Assembly (NCBI RefSeq): GCF_004365705.1
Contig: NZ_SOBN01000003.1
Location: 806,001 to 870,000 of the forward strand
Direction of reading: 5' to 3'
Origin: Streptomyces sp. 846.5
GTDB lineage: Bacteria > Actinomycetota > Actinomycetes > Streptomycetales > Streptomycetaceae
Length of the DNA: 64,000 nt
Shown here: positions 16,937 to 25,400 of the stretch, in pieces
Numbering within the stretch: the first letter of the stretch is position 1
How the letters are laid out: each line of letters starts with the position of its first letter
Position numbers and translations under genes: made by a program
The notes under the pieces: generated by a model
The model's database searches: none
Told to the model about the DNA's origin: nothing
Seen by the model: only the letters and a program-made list of their open reading frames with translations

Positions 16937-16970
16937 CCGGGGTCGGCTCAGCCTAGTGAGCCGACCCCGG
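16937..16970 (-). terminator. Perfect 14-bp hairpin after hpnH
   Basis: CCGGGGTCGGCTCA and TGAGCCGACCCCGG form a perfect stem with a 6-base loop (GCCTAG), 38 bases beyond the hpnH stop. It also lies upstream of the hypothetical gene at 16889. Confidence 0.85.
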
Positions 16971-17007
16971 AAACGGCCAGAGGTTGCCACCCGCGCTCGG
17001 TGCGCGC

Positions 17008-18012
17008 TCAGCCCGCGGTGATCGCCCGGAGGCTCTCCTTGAGCGAGCCCATCGTCGCCAGCACGGCCGTCGGCTCGTAGCCGCAGTGCGCCATGCAGTT
17101 GTCGCAGCGGGGGTCCTTGCCGCGGCCGTAGTTCTCCCAGTCGGTGGTGTCCAGCAGCTCCTGGTAGGTGTCCACATAGCCGTCGGCCATCAGGTAGCAG
17201 GGCTTCTGCCACCCCTTCAGCGAGTAGGACGGGATCGCCCAGGGCGTGCACTCGAAGTCGGTCTTGCCCTCCAGGAAGTCCAGGTAGAGCGCCGAGTGGT
17301 TGAGCCGCCAGCTCTTGCGGCGGCCGTCGGCGAACGCCTTCTTGAACATCGCCCTGGTCTGCTCCACGCCCAGGAAGCGATCCTGGTCGGGGGCCTTCTC
17401 ATAGGCGTAGCCGGGCGAGATCTGCATCCGGTCGACCTTCAGGTCGTCGTTGAGGTACTGCAGCACCTCGATGACGTCCTGCGGGCTGTCGTTGTTGAAG
17501 AAGGTCGAGTTGGTGAAGACCTGGAAGCCGGCCGCCTTGGCCTGCTTGATGGCCTCGATCGCCTGGTCGAACACGCCGACCTTGCTGACCGACTCGTCGT
17601 GCCGCTCGCGCAGCCCGTCGATGTGCACCATCCAGGCGAAATTGCGGTGCGGCTTGAACTTGTGCAGATGCTTCGGGAGGAGCACGGCGTTGGTGCAGAG
17701 CACCACGAACTTGCCCTTCGCCAGCAGCGCCCGGGTCATCTCGTCGATCTGCGGGTGCATCAACGGCTCGCCGCCGGCCAGCGACACCATGGGCGCCCCG
17801 GCCTCCTCGACGGCCTTGACGACCTGTTCGACTGGCATGCGCTGCTTGAGGACGCTCGCCGGGTGCTGGATCTTTCCGCATCCGGCACAGGCGAGATTGC
17901 AGGCGAAAAGGGGTTCGACCTCCACGATCAACGGGAACTTTTCCCGCCGAAGGAGCTTCTGCTTGAGGAGGTACGTGCCCATCTTGACGGTCAGATTAAG
18001 TGGGAGTCCCAT
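17008..18012 (-). CDS. hpnH: Adenosyl-hopene transferase HpnH (radical SAM)
   Basis: A 334-aa radical SAM enzyme. The cluster motif is C38-xxx-C42-xx-C45 in FACNLACAGCGKIQHP, the sequence characteristic of HpnH. SLAGGEPLMHP (SAM-binding GGE motif) follows. The C-terminus has extra cysteines (RCDNCMAHCGYEPTA). HpnH attaches the adenosyl radical to diploptene/hopene, the first step of making C35 bacteriohopanepolyols in the membrane. ATG 18012 has GGAG nine bases upstream. No other hopanoid gene (shc, hpnC/D/E/G) lies nearby, so this copy is outside a hopanoid cluster. It is divergent from a TetR gene with a palindrome between them. Confidence 0.92.
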   Translation of the reverse strand: MGLPLNLTVKMGTYLLKQKLLRREKFPLIVEVEPLFACNLACAGCGKIQHPASVLKQRMPVEQVVKAVEEAGAPMVSLAGGEPLMHPQIDEMTRALLAKGKFVVLCTNAVLLPKHLHKFKPHRNFAWMVHIDGLRERHDESVSKVGVFDQAIEAIKQAKAAGFQVFTNSTFFNNDSPQDVIEVLQYLNDDLKVDRMQISPGYAYEKAPDQDRFLGVEQTRAMFKKAFADGRRKSWRLNHSALYLDFLEGKTDFECTPWAIPSYSLKGWQKPCYLMADGYVDTYQELLDTTDWENYGRGKDPRCDNCMAHCGYEPTAVLATMGSLKESLRAITAG

Positions 18013-18061
18013 GATCACTGTCTCCGTTCCCCCGGGCCCCAGGTTTGGTGCCCCCCACTAA

Positions 18062-18076
18062 CATACAGACTGTATG
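18062..18076. promoter_or_regulatory. TetR operator palindrome
   Basis: CATACAG-A-CTGTATG is a perfect 15-base palindrome in the gap between hpnH and the divergent TetR gene, 16 bases before the preferred TetR start. This is a typical autoregulatory TetR site and may also affect hpnH. Confidence 0.7.
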
Positions 18077-18091
18077 GAACAGGATGTAGGT

Positions 18092-18751
18092 ATGTCAGTA
18101 CCCCGGATCAGGCGGAGTCGTAGCGCGGAGCACGTCGCGGACACCCGGCGTGCGCTCCTGCGCGCTGCGCGTGAGCTGTTCGCCGAGCGTGGCTACGCCG
18201 CGACCGGGACCGAGGACATCGTGGCCGCCGCCGCGGTGACCCGTGGTGCGCTCTACCACCACTTCAAGGACAAGGCGGACCTGTTCCGGGCAGTGATGGC
18301 GGAGTGCGCCCAGGAGATGGCGGAGCGCCTGGTCGCCCAGGAGACCGCCCGCGCCGAGGAGCACCCCGGCGACGCCTGGCAGCTGCTGCGCAGCGGCTTC
18401 CAGTCCTTCCTGGACGCCTGCAACGACGCCCAGTTCCAGCGCATCGTACTGATCGAGGGCCCGGCTGTGCTGGGACACAGCGCCTGGGACGCGCTGGTGG
18501 AGGAGCACGGGTACGTGCTGCTGGCCGAGGCGCTGACCGACGCGATCCGCGAGGGCAACGTCGAGGAGCTGCCGGTGGGGCCGCTGACCCGGATGCTGGC
18601 GGCGCTGATCTCCGAGGCCAGCCTCTACATCGCCCGCGCCGAGGACCATGTCAGGGCGCGCCAGGAGGCGGGTCTGGTGCTGGAGCGACTGCTCATCGGA
18701 TTGGGCCGCGTCCCGGGCGTGTCGCCCGCGCTTGTTACCGGCCAGTCATAA
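18092..18751 (+). CDS. TetR/AcrR-family transcriptional regulator
   Basis: A 219-aa TetR protein. The helix-turn-helix covers about residues 20-62 (ARELFAERGYAATGTEDIV, then VTRGALYHHFKDKADLF). The start at 18092 (MSVPRI) was chosen because AGGA lies upstream. The ATG at 18074 falls inside the operator palindrome, so it is an unlikely start. The gene precedes and is co-oriented with a Baeyer-Villiger monooxygenase and an SDR, a common arrangement in which the TetR protein represses the catabolic operon. Confidence 0.87.
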   Translation: MSVPRIRRSRSAEHVADTRRALLRAARELFAERGYAATGTEDIVAAAAVTRGALYHHFKDKADLFRAVMAECAQEMAERLVAQETARAEEHPGDAWQLLRSGFQSFLDACNDAQFQRIVLIEGPAVLGHSAWDALVEEHGYVLLAEALTDAIREGNVEELPVGPLTRMLAALISEASLYIARAEDHVRARQEAGLVLERLLIGLGRVPGVSPALVTGQS

Positions 18752-18855
18752 GTCTTCCCGGGCGGGCCGGAGTGCCCTACCCTCCTGATTGCGCCACTGA
18801 TTACTGGCACAGTGGATCAGGTCCGCGTGCTTGCAGGTCCGCTGGGAGGAATGCG

Positions 18856-20379
18856 ATGAGCAGCAGTGCCGAAGAGCCGGTGCAGCACGTCAGGGTCGCC
18901 GTCGTCGGCTCCGGCTTCGGCGGTCTGGGGGCCGCGGTGCGGCTGCGCCAGGCGGGCGTCACCGACTTCGTCGTGCTGGAGCGCGACACCTCCGTCGGCG
19001 GGACCTGGCGCGACAACAGCTACCCGGGCTGCGCCTGCGACGTCCCCTCGCACCTGTACTCGTTCTCCTTCGCGCCCAACCCCGACTGGCCGCGCACCTA
19101 CTCGGGGCAGCCGGAGATCCGGGCCTATCTGGAGCGCATCGCCGACCGCTTCCAGCTCCGCCCGCACCTGCGCTTCGACCACGAGCTGCGGGGCGCCCGC
19201 TGGGACGCCGCGGCGGCCCACTGGGAGCTGGACACCAGTCAGGGCCGCTACACCGCCGAGGTGCTGGTCGCCGCCTGCGGGGCGTTGTCCGACCCGGTCG
19301 TCCCGGACCTGCCGGGCATCGCCGACTTCCCCGGCGAGGTGTTCCACTCGTCACGCTGGAGCCACGACTACGACCTGGCCGGCAAGCGGGTGGCCGTGGT
19401 CGGCACCGGGGCCTCCGCGATCCAGATCGTGCCGATGATCCAGCCGCAGGTCGAGAAGCTGGTGCTGCTGCAGCGCACCCCGCCGTGGGTGATGCCCCGG
19501 ATGGACCGCGACATCGCCCCCGCCGAGCGCTGGCTCTACCGGCACGTCCCGGCCACCCAGCGGGCCCTGCGCACCGCGCAGTGGGCCATCAGGGAGAGCC
19601 AGACCGGGATGTTCGTGAAGCGTCCCGCGCTGCTGCGGCTCGCCGAGCGGATGGCCAGGCGCAATCTGGACCGCCACATCAAGGACCCGGCGCTGCGGGC
19701 CGGACTGACCCCCGACTACCGCTTCGGCTGCAAGCGGGTGCTGCTGTCCAACACCTACTACCCGGCGCTGGCGCAGCCCAATGTGGAGGTGGTCGCCTCC
19801 GCGCTGGAGCAGGTGCGCGGCAGCAGCGTGGTCGCCGCGGACGGCAGCGAGCACGAGGTCGACGCGATCGTCTTCGGCACCGGGTTCCACGTCACGGACA
19901 TGCCCATCGGCAGCCGGATCACCGGCGCGGCCGGGCGCACCCTGGCCGAGGAGTGGAAGGACGGCATGGCCGCCCTGCGCGGCACCACCGTCAGCGGCTT
20001 TCCCAACCTGCTGTTCGTCGTCGGCCCCAACACCGGTCTCGGCAGCAGCTCCATGGTGCTGCAGATCGAGTCCCAGCTGAACTACCTCGTCGACTACCTG
20101 CGCCGGCTGGACGCCACCGGCTCCGCCGCGCTGGACGTCACGCCCGAAGCCCAGCGGCGCTGGAACGAGGAGGTGCAGCGGCGGATGGCCGGCACCGTCT
20201 GGAGCACCGGCGGCTGCCACAGCTGGTACCTGGACGCCAACGGCACCAACACCACGCTGTGGCCCGGCACCACCGCCCAGTTCCGCCGCGAGACCCGGAC
20301 CGTCGACCTCGCCGAGTACCAGCCCGTCCGCAGGCAGGCGCCGGTGACCCCCACGGCCCCCGTCCGCGCAGACGCCTGA
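18856..20379 (+). CDS. Flavin-dependent Baeyer-Villiger-type monooxygenase
   Basis: A 507-aa class B flavoprotein monooxygenase. The FAD-binding motif is GSGFGGLG (about residues 18-25), the NADPH-binding motif VVGTGASAIQ (about 180), and between them lies the Baeyer-Villiger fingerprint FPGEVFHSSRW (F158, G160, H164, W168). It probably converts a ketone to an ester or lactone with NADPH and O2. ATG 18856 follows GGGAGGAA; an ATG five bases earlier is in another frame and stops at once. It is followed after 15 bases by an SDR, which could make the ketone substrate from an alcohol. The substrate is unknown. Confidence 0.9.
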   Translation: MSSSAEEPVQHVRVAVVGSGFGGLGAAVRLRQAGVTDFVVLERDTSVGGTWRDNSYPGCACDVPSHLYSFSFAPNPDWPRTYSGQPEIRAYLERIADRFQLRPHLRFDHELRGARWDAAAAHWELDTSQGRYTAEVLVAACGALSDPVVPDLPGIADFPGEVFHSSRWSHDYDLAGKRVAVVGTGASAIQIVPMIQPQVEKLVLLQRTPPWVMPRMDRDIAPAERWLYRHVPATQRALRTAQWAIRESQTGMFVKRPALLRLAERMARRNLDRHIKDPALRAGLTPDYRFGCKRVLLSNTYYPALAQPNVEVVASALEQVRGSSVVAADGSEHEVDAIVFGTGFHVTDMPIGSRITGAAGRTLAEEWKDGMAALRGTTVSGFPNLLFVVGPNTGLGSSSMVLQIESQLNYLVDYLRRLDATGSAALDVTPEAQRRWNEEVQRRMAGTVWSTGGCHSWYLDANGTNTTLWPGTTAQFRRETRTVDLAEYQPVRRQAPVTPTAPVRADA

Positions 20380-20394
20380 AAGGACCCCACCGGC

Positions 20395-21294
20395 ATGCCC
20401 AAGAAGTCCCTCGAAGGACAGGTCGCCGTCGTCACCGGCGCGGCGCGCGGCGTCGGCGCCGAGCTGGCCCGCGCTCTGGCCGCGCGCGGCGCCACCGTCG
20501 CCCTGGTCGGGCTCGAACCGGAGGTGCTGGAGCGCGCCGCCGCCGAGTGCGGCCCGAAGGCCGGCTGGTGGGAGGCGGACGTCACCGACCTGACGGCGCT
20601 TCAGGCCGTCGCCGACCAGGTCGTCGCGCGCTTCGGCCGGGTCGACGTCGTGGTGGCCAACGCCGGGATCGCCATCGGCGGCACCTTCCTGGACTCCGAC
20701 CCCGCCGCCTTCCAGCGGGTGATCGAGGTCAACCTGCTCGGCAGCGCCACCACGGCCCGGGCGTTCCTGCCCGCGCTGGTCGCCTCCCGGGGCTACCTGC
20801 TGCAGATCGCCTCGCTGGCGGCGATGGTCCCGGCGCCGCTGATGACCGCCTACTGCGCCAGCAAGTCCGGCGTGGAGGCCTTCGCCCACGCGCTCCGCGG
20901 GGAGGTCGCCAACCAGGGCGTCAAGGTCGGCGTCGGCTATCTGAGCTGGACCGACACCGACATGGTGCGCGGCGCGGACGAGGACGAGGTGATGCGCGAG
21001 ATGCGCTCCCACCTGCCCTGGCCCACCAACCGCACCTATCCGCTGGCCCCCGCCGTGCAGCGGATCGCCGACGGCATCGCCCGCCGCTCGGTCCATGTCT
21101 ACGCCCAGGGCTGGCTGCGCTCCTACCAGCTGATCAGGGGTCAGGCCCCGCTGGTCATCGGCCGGTTCGCACCGACGCAGCTGCGCTCGCTGGAACCCCG
21201 GCTGCGGGCCACCGCTGCGGACCGCCGCGGCCTGGTGGGGCGCGGCGGCGCGGCCGACGAGCAGGCGCGGGCCGCCCGGGGCGCGGCTCGGTAG
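20395..21294 (+). CDS. Short-chain dehydrogenase/reductase
   Basis: A 299-aa classical SDR. The cofactor motif TGAARGVG (about residues 14-21), NAG (about 90), the catalytic Ser in LQIASLAAM (about 141) and YCASK (about 155-159) are all present. The Arg/Ala-rich tail beyond residue 265 is longer than the family core. It likely oxidises an alcohol or reduces a ketone in the same pathway as the preceding monooxygenase, with which it forms an operon. An AAAGGA sequence precedes the ATG. Confidence 0.87.
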   Translation: MPKKSLEGQVAVVTGAARGVGAELARALAARGATVALVGLEPEVLERAAAECGPKAGWWEADVTDLTALQAVADQVVARFGRVDVVVANAGIAIGGTFLDSDPAAFQRVIEVNLLGSATTARAFLPALVASRGYLLQIASLAAMVPAPLMTAYCASKSGVEAFAHALRGEVANQGVKVGVGYLSWTDTDMVRGADEDEVMREMRSHLPWPTNRTYPLAPAVQRIADGIARRSVHVYAQGWLRSYQLIRGQAPLVIGRFAPTQLRSLEPRLRATAADRRGLVGRGGAADEQARAARGAAR

Positions 21295-21300
21295 CGAGCG

Positions 21301-21323
21301 CCCCCACGTCGGTACCGTGGGGG
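21301..21323 (+). promoter_or_regulatory. Hairpin covering the ribosome-binding region of the next gene
   Basis: CCCCCACG pairs with CGTGGGGG (8 bp, 7-base loop). The right arm ends one base before the ATG at 21325, and its GGGGG is the only Shine-Dalgarno-like sequence. The hairpin may both attenuate transcription from the SDR operon and mask the start. Confidence 0.5.
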
Positions 21324-21324
21324 C

Positions 21325-22215
21325 ATGACCTCCTCAACTGCTTCGCGTCCGCTCCAGGTGGCCCTGTTCGGGGCCGGGATCATGGGTGCGGCCATGGCCC
21401 GCAACCTGCTGAAGGCCGGCCACCGGGTGACCGTGTGGAACCGCACGCCCGAACGGGCGCAGGCGCTGACCGCCGACGGCGCGCGGTTCGCGGCGGACCC
21501 GGCCGAGGCCGTCCGCGACGCCGACCTGATCCTGACGATTCTGCTCGACGGCCCCGCGGTGCTGGCCGCCCTGCGGGACGCGGCGCCCGCGCTGCGGCCG
21601 GGCACGGTCTGGGCGCAGTGCAGCACGGTCGGCCTGGAGGCGCTGGACGGCCTGGCCGCCTTCGCCGCCGAGCACGGCCTGCTGCTGGTCGACTCCCCGG
21701 TGCTGGGCACCCGGCAGCCCGCCGAGGCGGGGCAGTTGACCGTGCTGGCGGCGGGCCCGGCCGAGGCCCGCCCGCTGGCGGACCAGGTGTTCGACGTGAT
21801 CGGCGGGTCCACCCGCTGGCTCTCCGAGGACGCCGCCGGGGGCGCCGCCAGCCGGCTCAAGCTGGTGCTCAACGGCTGGGTGCTGACCCTGGTCAACGGG
21901 ACCGCCGAGGCGCTGACCCTGGCCGAGGGCCTGGGCGTGGACCCGCAGGCGTTCCTGGACACGGTGGCCGGCGGCGGGCTCGACGTGCCCTACCTCCAGG
22001 CCAAGGGCCGGGCCATGCTCAGCGGCGACTTCACCCCCAGCTTCACCCTGGACGGCGCCCTCAAGGACGCCCGGCTGATCGCCGCCGCCGGCGAGCAGGC
22101 CGGGGTCGTCCTGGACCTGGCCCCGGCGGCGGTGACCCGTCTCGCCCGGGCCCAGGCCCAGGGCCACGGCGCCGAGGACATGGCGGCCAGCTGGTTCGCC
22201 AGCCGTCCCTCCTGA
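21325..22215 (+). CDS. Beta-hydroxyacid dehydrogenase/imine reductase-like oxidoreductase
   Basis: A 296-aa NAD(P)-binding protein of the 6-phosphogluconate/3-hydroxyisobutyrate dehydrogenase superfamily. The dinucleotide motif is GAGIMGAAMARNL (about residues 16-28) with NRT after the second strand, which favours NADP. The substrate-site segment DSPVLGTRQPAEAGQLTVLAAG replaces the usual DAPVSGG form, and the likely catalytic Lys lies in ASRLKLVLNG (about residue 178). It could reduce hydroxyacids or imines. The start lies behind a hairpin that includes its ribosome-binding site. It converges with the aldo/keto reductase gene with a gap of only 13 bases. Confidence 0.82.
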   Translation: MTSSTASRPLQVALFGAGIMGAAMARNLLKAGHRVTVWNRTPERAQALTADGARFAADPAEAVRDADLILTILLDGPAVLAALRDAAPALRPGTVWAQCSTVGLEALDGLAAFAAEHGLLLVDSPVLGTRQPAEAGQLTVLAAGPAEARPLADQVFDVIGGSTRWLSEDAAGGAASRLKLVLNGWVLTLVNGTAEALTLAEGLGVDPQAFLDTVAGGGLDVPYLQAKGRAMLSGDFTPSFTLDGALKDARLIAAAGEQAGVVLDLAPAAVTRLARAQAQGHGAEDMAASWFASRPS

Positions 22216-22228
22216 AGCCGGCTGCCAA

Positions 22229-23056
22229 TCAGTTGACCGAGTCCGGGTCGGGGCCGATCCGTCCGGCGTCGCCCTGGTCGAGGGCGGTGACGGCGGTCAT
22301 GTCGGCCTCGTCCAGGGTGAAGCCGAAGACGTCGGCGTTCTGCCGGATCCGCTCCGGGGTGACCGACTTGGGGATCACGATGGTGCCCTGCTGCAGGTGC
22401 CAGCGCAGGATGACCTGGGCCGGGGTGCGGCCCAGCCGCTGGGCGATGCCGGTGAGCACCGGGTGCTGCAGCAGCGAGCCCTGCGCGAGCGGGCTCCAGG
22501 CCTCGGTGGCGATGCCGTGCTCGGCGTGGAAGGCGCGCAGCTCCTGCTGCTGGAGCAGCGGGTGCAGCTCGACCTGGTTGACCGCGGGGACCACGCCGGT
22601 CTCGTCGATCAGCCGGCGCAGATGGGCGGGCCTGAAGTTGGACACGCCGATGGCGCGGGCCCGTCCGTCGGCGAGGATCTTGCCCAGCGCGCGCCAGGTG
22701 TCGAGGTAGGCGTCCCGCTCCGGGGCCGGCCAGTGGATCAGGTAGAGGTCGACATGGTCCAGGCCGAGCTTCTCCAGGCTGGCGTCGAAGCCGGCCAGGG
22801 TCCGGTCCCGGCCCTGGTCGCTGTTCCACAGCTTGGTGGTGACGAACAGCTCCTCCCGGGGCAGCCCGGAGGCGGCGATCGCGGCGCCGGTGCCCCTCTC
22901 GTTGCCGTAGATCGCGGCCGTGTCGATGCTGCGGTAGCCGGCCTCCAGAGCGGTGCCGACCGCGGCGGCGGTCTCGGTGTCCGGCACCTGCCAGACGCCG
23001 AAGCCCAGCTGGGGGATCTGGACGCCGTTGTTGAGGGTGACTACGGGCTGGTTCAC
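22229..23056 (-). CDS. Aldo/keto reductase
   Basis: A 275-aa AKR-family NADPH oxidoreductase. The catalytic tetrad is visible: Asp and Tyr in SIDTAAIYGNE, Lys in FVTTKLWN and His in DLYLIHWP. The NADPH site near the C-terminus reads IPKSVTPERIRQN. It resembles 2,5-diketo-gluconate reductase/prostaglandin synthase-like members. The start was set at the GTG at 23056, which has GAAGGA seven bases upstream and gives the usual family length; frames further upstream are not conserved-looking. The promoter region contains a TTGCAA-type inverted repeat. Confidence 0.88.
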   Translation of the reverse strand: MNQPVVTLNNGVQIPQLGFGVWQVPDTETAAAVGTALEAGYRSIDTAAIYGNERGTGAAIAASGLPREELFVTTKLWNSDQGRDRTLAGFDASLEKLGLDHVDLYLIHWPAPERDAYLDTWRALGKILADGRARAIGVSNFRPAHLRRLIDETGVVPAVNQVELHPLLQQQELRAFHAEHGIATEAWSPLAQGSLLQHPVLTGIAQRLGRTPAQVILRWHLQQGTIVIPKSVTPERIRQNADVFGFTLDEADMTAVTALDQGDAGRIGPDPDSVN

Positions 23057-23099
23057 GGAAAGTCCTTCGGTACGACGGTGTGGGGCTCCCTGCAAAAGT

Positions 23100-23126
23100 A
23101 GTTGCAAGCGCTGGCTATTGCAAACT
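23100..23126. promoter_or_regulatory. TTGCAA inverted repeat before the aldo/keto reductase
   Basis: AGTTGCAA-N10-TTGCAAACT lies 44-70 bases upstream of the GTG start. The symmetry and the AT-rich half-sites suggest a repressor operator. No cognate regulator is adjacent. Confidence 0.45.
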
Positions 23127-23130
23127 CTCT

Positions 23131-25245
23131 CTATTGCTGCTTGCGCAGTGCCTGCTGCAGCCCCTCCAGCGCCGCCACCAGGTAGCCGGCGTCCCGGACC
23201 ACGAGATGGCGCGGGTCGGTGCTCTCCTCGTCGGGGTCGGGCAGCTCCGCCGCCCAGGACTCGTACTGCAGCCGGACCGGGGTCAGGTCGACCGGCTGGT
23301 CCAGGCGGACGGCCTCGGCGGCGCGCGCCGTCTCCTCCCGGAGTACCGCCGCGAAGCGCTCGGCGCCGGGGACGGGGTCGGGCCCGGGTGCTGACAGTTC
23401 GGATCCGGATCCGCCGGCGAGCGGCGGCAGGTGCGCCTCCAGCAGCAGCGCGGTGCGGCCCAGCCCGGCCATCGCCGAGCGGGCCCCGCTGATCTGCGAG
23501 TTGCGCAGGCCCCGGTGCCGTACCGGTTCGTCCGCCGCCTGGGCGCTGGCCGTCAGCAGCTCGGCGCGGGCCTGCCGGTGGTCCAGCAGGGCCTCCCTGA
23601 CGGCGCGGTAGGAGTCCGCGGAGGGCGCCCCGAACGCGGCCACCGCCGCAGCCGCATAGCGGCCGCCGGCCTCGATGTAGGCGGCGAGGCGGTCCGGCAG
23701 CCGTACCGTCTGCCAGGTGGGGAAGACGGCGTAGGCGATCAGCGCCAGGGCCCCGCCGAGCAGGGTCTGGCCGACCCGCTCCTCGGCCGTGCTGACCAGG
23801 CCGGTGCTGCCCATCGCCAGCAGGAACACCACGTACGCGGCGATGCAGGTGCTCATCGCCGCGTACCCGGTGAGGATGGTGAGGTAGGCGCCGCCGATGG
23901 CGACCACGGCCAGGGCCGTGAGCCCCCAGTCGTTCGGCGCGGCGGCCCGGATCACCAGGGAGGCCAGGACCACGCCGAGGGCGGTGCCCGCGATCCTGGC
24001 CACGCCCCTGGAGTAGGTCTGCGAGAAGTCCGGCCGCATCACCATCACCGCGGTCAGCGGCGCCCAGTAGCCGTGCCCGAACGGCAGCAGCATGCCGATG
24101 GTCTCGCCCACCGCCGCCACCACCCCCACCCGCACCGCGTGCCGCAGCACCGGGGAGGACCAGCGCCAGTTGCGGCGCACGGCATGGGCGGCGACCGGCA
24201 GCAGCTCATGGACCGAGGGGCGGGAGAGGTTGCCCAGCGCGGAGCCGTCCCCGTCGCCGCCGGGCGACTCCAGCGAGTCTGCGGTGTCGGCCAGCAGCCC
24301 GATCAGCAGCAGCGCGGACTGCCGGGCTGCGCCGGTGAGGATGGGTCCGGTCGAGCGCACCGCCAGCGATCGGTAGGTGCGCTCGGGGACGCCGACCGGA
24401 TCGCCGGTGCGGATGGAGTGGGCCATCGCGTCCAACACCTCGGCGGCGGCGCCGAGGATCTCCCGGGCCCGGTCCCGCTCGGGGCCCTCCTCGGCCGCGC
24501 CGACTCGGGGGTCGGCGAGCGCCGCCATGGCCGGACGCATCCGCTCCATGGTGTGGCGGCGGCCGCCAAGCTCGGGCGGGCGGTTCCGGGCCTGACGGCG
24601 GGTCACCGTGGCCGCGTTCCTGGCCGTCATCAGCGGGTCCGGGTCGAATGCGGCGAAGGGGTCGTGCCGCAGCCGCCGGGCGTAGTCGGCCATCGAGGCG
24701 TAGGCGTCGGCCAGGGCGTCGCGCTGCACGCCCCAGCGCCGGATCGGCCACACCACCACCAGCAGCGCCTGGACCAGGCCGCCGACCGCGATCACCCCGG
24801 CGTGCCGCAGCGCCTGCGGGATGTTCTCGGTCAGCGCGACCACGACCAGCATGGCCGGGACGGTGTTGGTCGCGACCACGCCCGCGGCCGGCCCGAGCGA
24901 CCAGGCCAGCCCGCCCATGAACGCCCATACGCCGACCACCAGCACGAACAGCGGCGCCCAGGGCGAGGCGAGATAGCCGACAAAGGTGCTCAGCGACAGC
25001 CCGACGGCCGCGGCCAGCGCCAGCAGCGGACGGGGCCGGTAGCTGCGCTGGAAGGTCGCCACCCCGGCGATGAACGCGCCGATCGCGGCCGAGACCGCCA
25101 GCTGGGGAGTGCCCAGCAGCAGCGCGCCGAAGGCGCTGATCCCGGCCCCGACCGCACCGCGCAGCGCCCGCAGCGGCTCGTTGTAGGCGCGCTGCAGGGT
25201 GAAGCCGGAGCGGGCGGTGCGCTTGAGGGCCGTGATCCAGGGCAT
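23131..25245 (-). CDS. FUSC-family membrane protein (aromatic acid exporter-like)
   Basis: A 704-aa integral membrane protein with two blocks of hydrophobic helices. The first block is about residues 30-170, the second about 350-510 (VVAAVGETIGMLLPFGHGYWAPLTAVMVMRPDF lies in the second). The segment GYWAPLTAVMVMRPDF followed by TYSRGVARIAGTALGVVLA is typical of FUSC/YccS/AaeB proteins, which export aromatic acids or other small organic acids. The cytoplasmic parts are charged and helical. ATG 25245 was taken. The substrate is unknown. Confidence 0.82.
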   Translation of the reverse strand: MPWITALKRTARSGFTLQRAYNEPLRALRGAVGAGISAFGALLLGTPQLAVSAAIGAFIAGVATFQRSYRPRPLLALAAAVGLSLSTFVGYLASPWAPLFVLVVGVWAFMGGLAWSLGPAAGVVATNTVPAMLVVVALTENIPQALRHAGVIAVGGLVQALLVVVWPIRRWGVQRDALADAYASMADYARRLRHDPFAAFDPDPLMTARNAATVTRRQARNRPPELGGRRHTMERMRPAMAALADPRVGAAEEGPERDRAREILGAAAEVLDAMAHSIRTGDPVGVPERTYRSLAVRSTGPILTGAARQSALLLIGLLADTADSLESPGGDGDGSALGNLSRPSVHELLPVAAHAVRRNWRWSSPVLRHAVRVGVVAAVGETIGMLLPFGHGYWAPLTAVMVMRPDFSQTYSRGVARIAGTALGVVLASLVIRAAAPNDWGLTALAVVAIGGAYLTILTGYAAMSTCIAAYVVFLLAMGSTGLVSTAEERVGQTLLGGALALIAYAVFPTWQTVRLPDRLAAYIEAGGRYAAAAVAAFGAPSADSYRAVREALLDHRQARAELLTASAQAADEPVRHRGLRNSQISGARSAMAGLGRTALLLEAHLPPLAGGSGSELSAPGPDPVPGAERFAAVLREETARAAEAVRLDQPVDLTPVRLQYESWAAELPDPDEESTDPRHLVVRDAGYLVAALEGLQQALRKQQ

Positions 25246-25285
25246 GCCGCTGAGCCTAGATGTTCGACCGGATCATGACGATATG

Positions 25286-25400
25286 TCAGCCGTGGGTGCG
25301 CGGGATGCGGCGCTCCCAGCGGCGTTGGAACAGGGTCCTGCCGTCCTCCTCGGCGGTCACCCGGTTGTCGGTCAGGAAGCGGCCGGCGTGCCGGACCGCC
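25286..25400 (-). pseudogene. C-terminal remnant, possibly of a CocE/NonD-type hydrolase
   Basis: Directly after the stop of the phosphatase gene, a different minus-strand frame reads RFLTDNRVTAEEDGRTLFQR then RWERRIPRTHG and stops at 25286. This looks like real protein, with no start of its own. Its ending resembles the tail of CocE/NonD or X-Pro dipeptidyl-peptidase-type hydrolases. I infer a deletion remnant fused behind the phosphatase gene. The family guess is tentative. Confidence 0.4.

Noticed and set aside
18304-22709. Very long plus-strand frames running through the monooxygenase-SDR-aldo/keto region
   Set aside because: They cross several well-supported genes in another frame and have low-complexity Arg/Gly composition.
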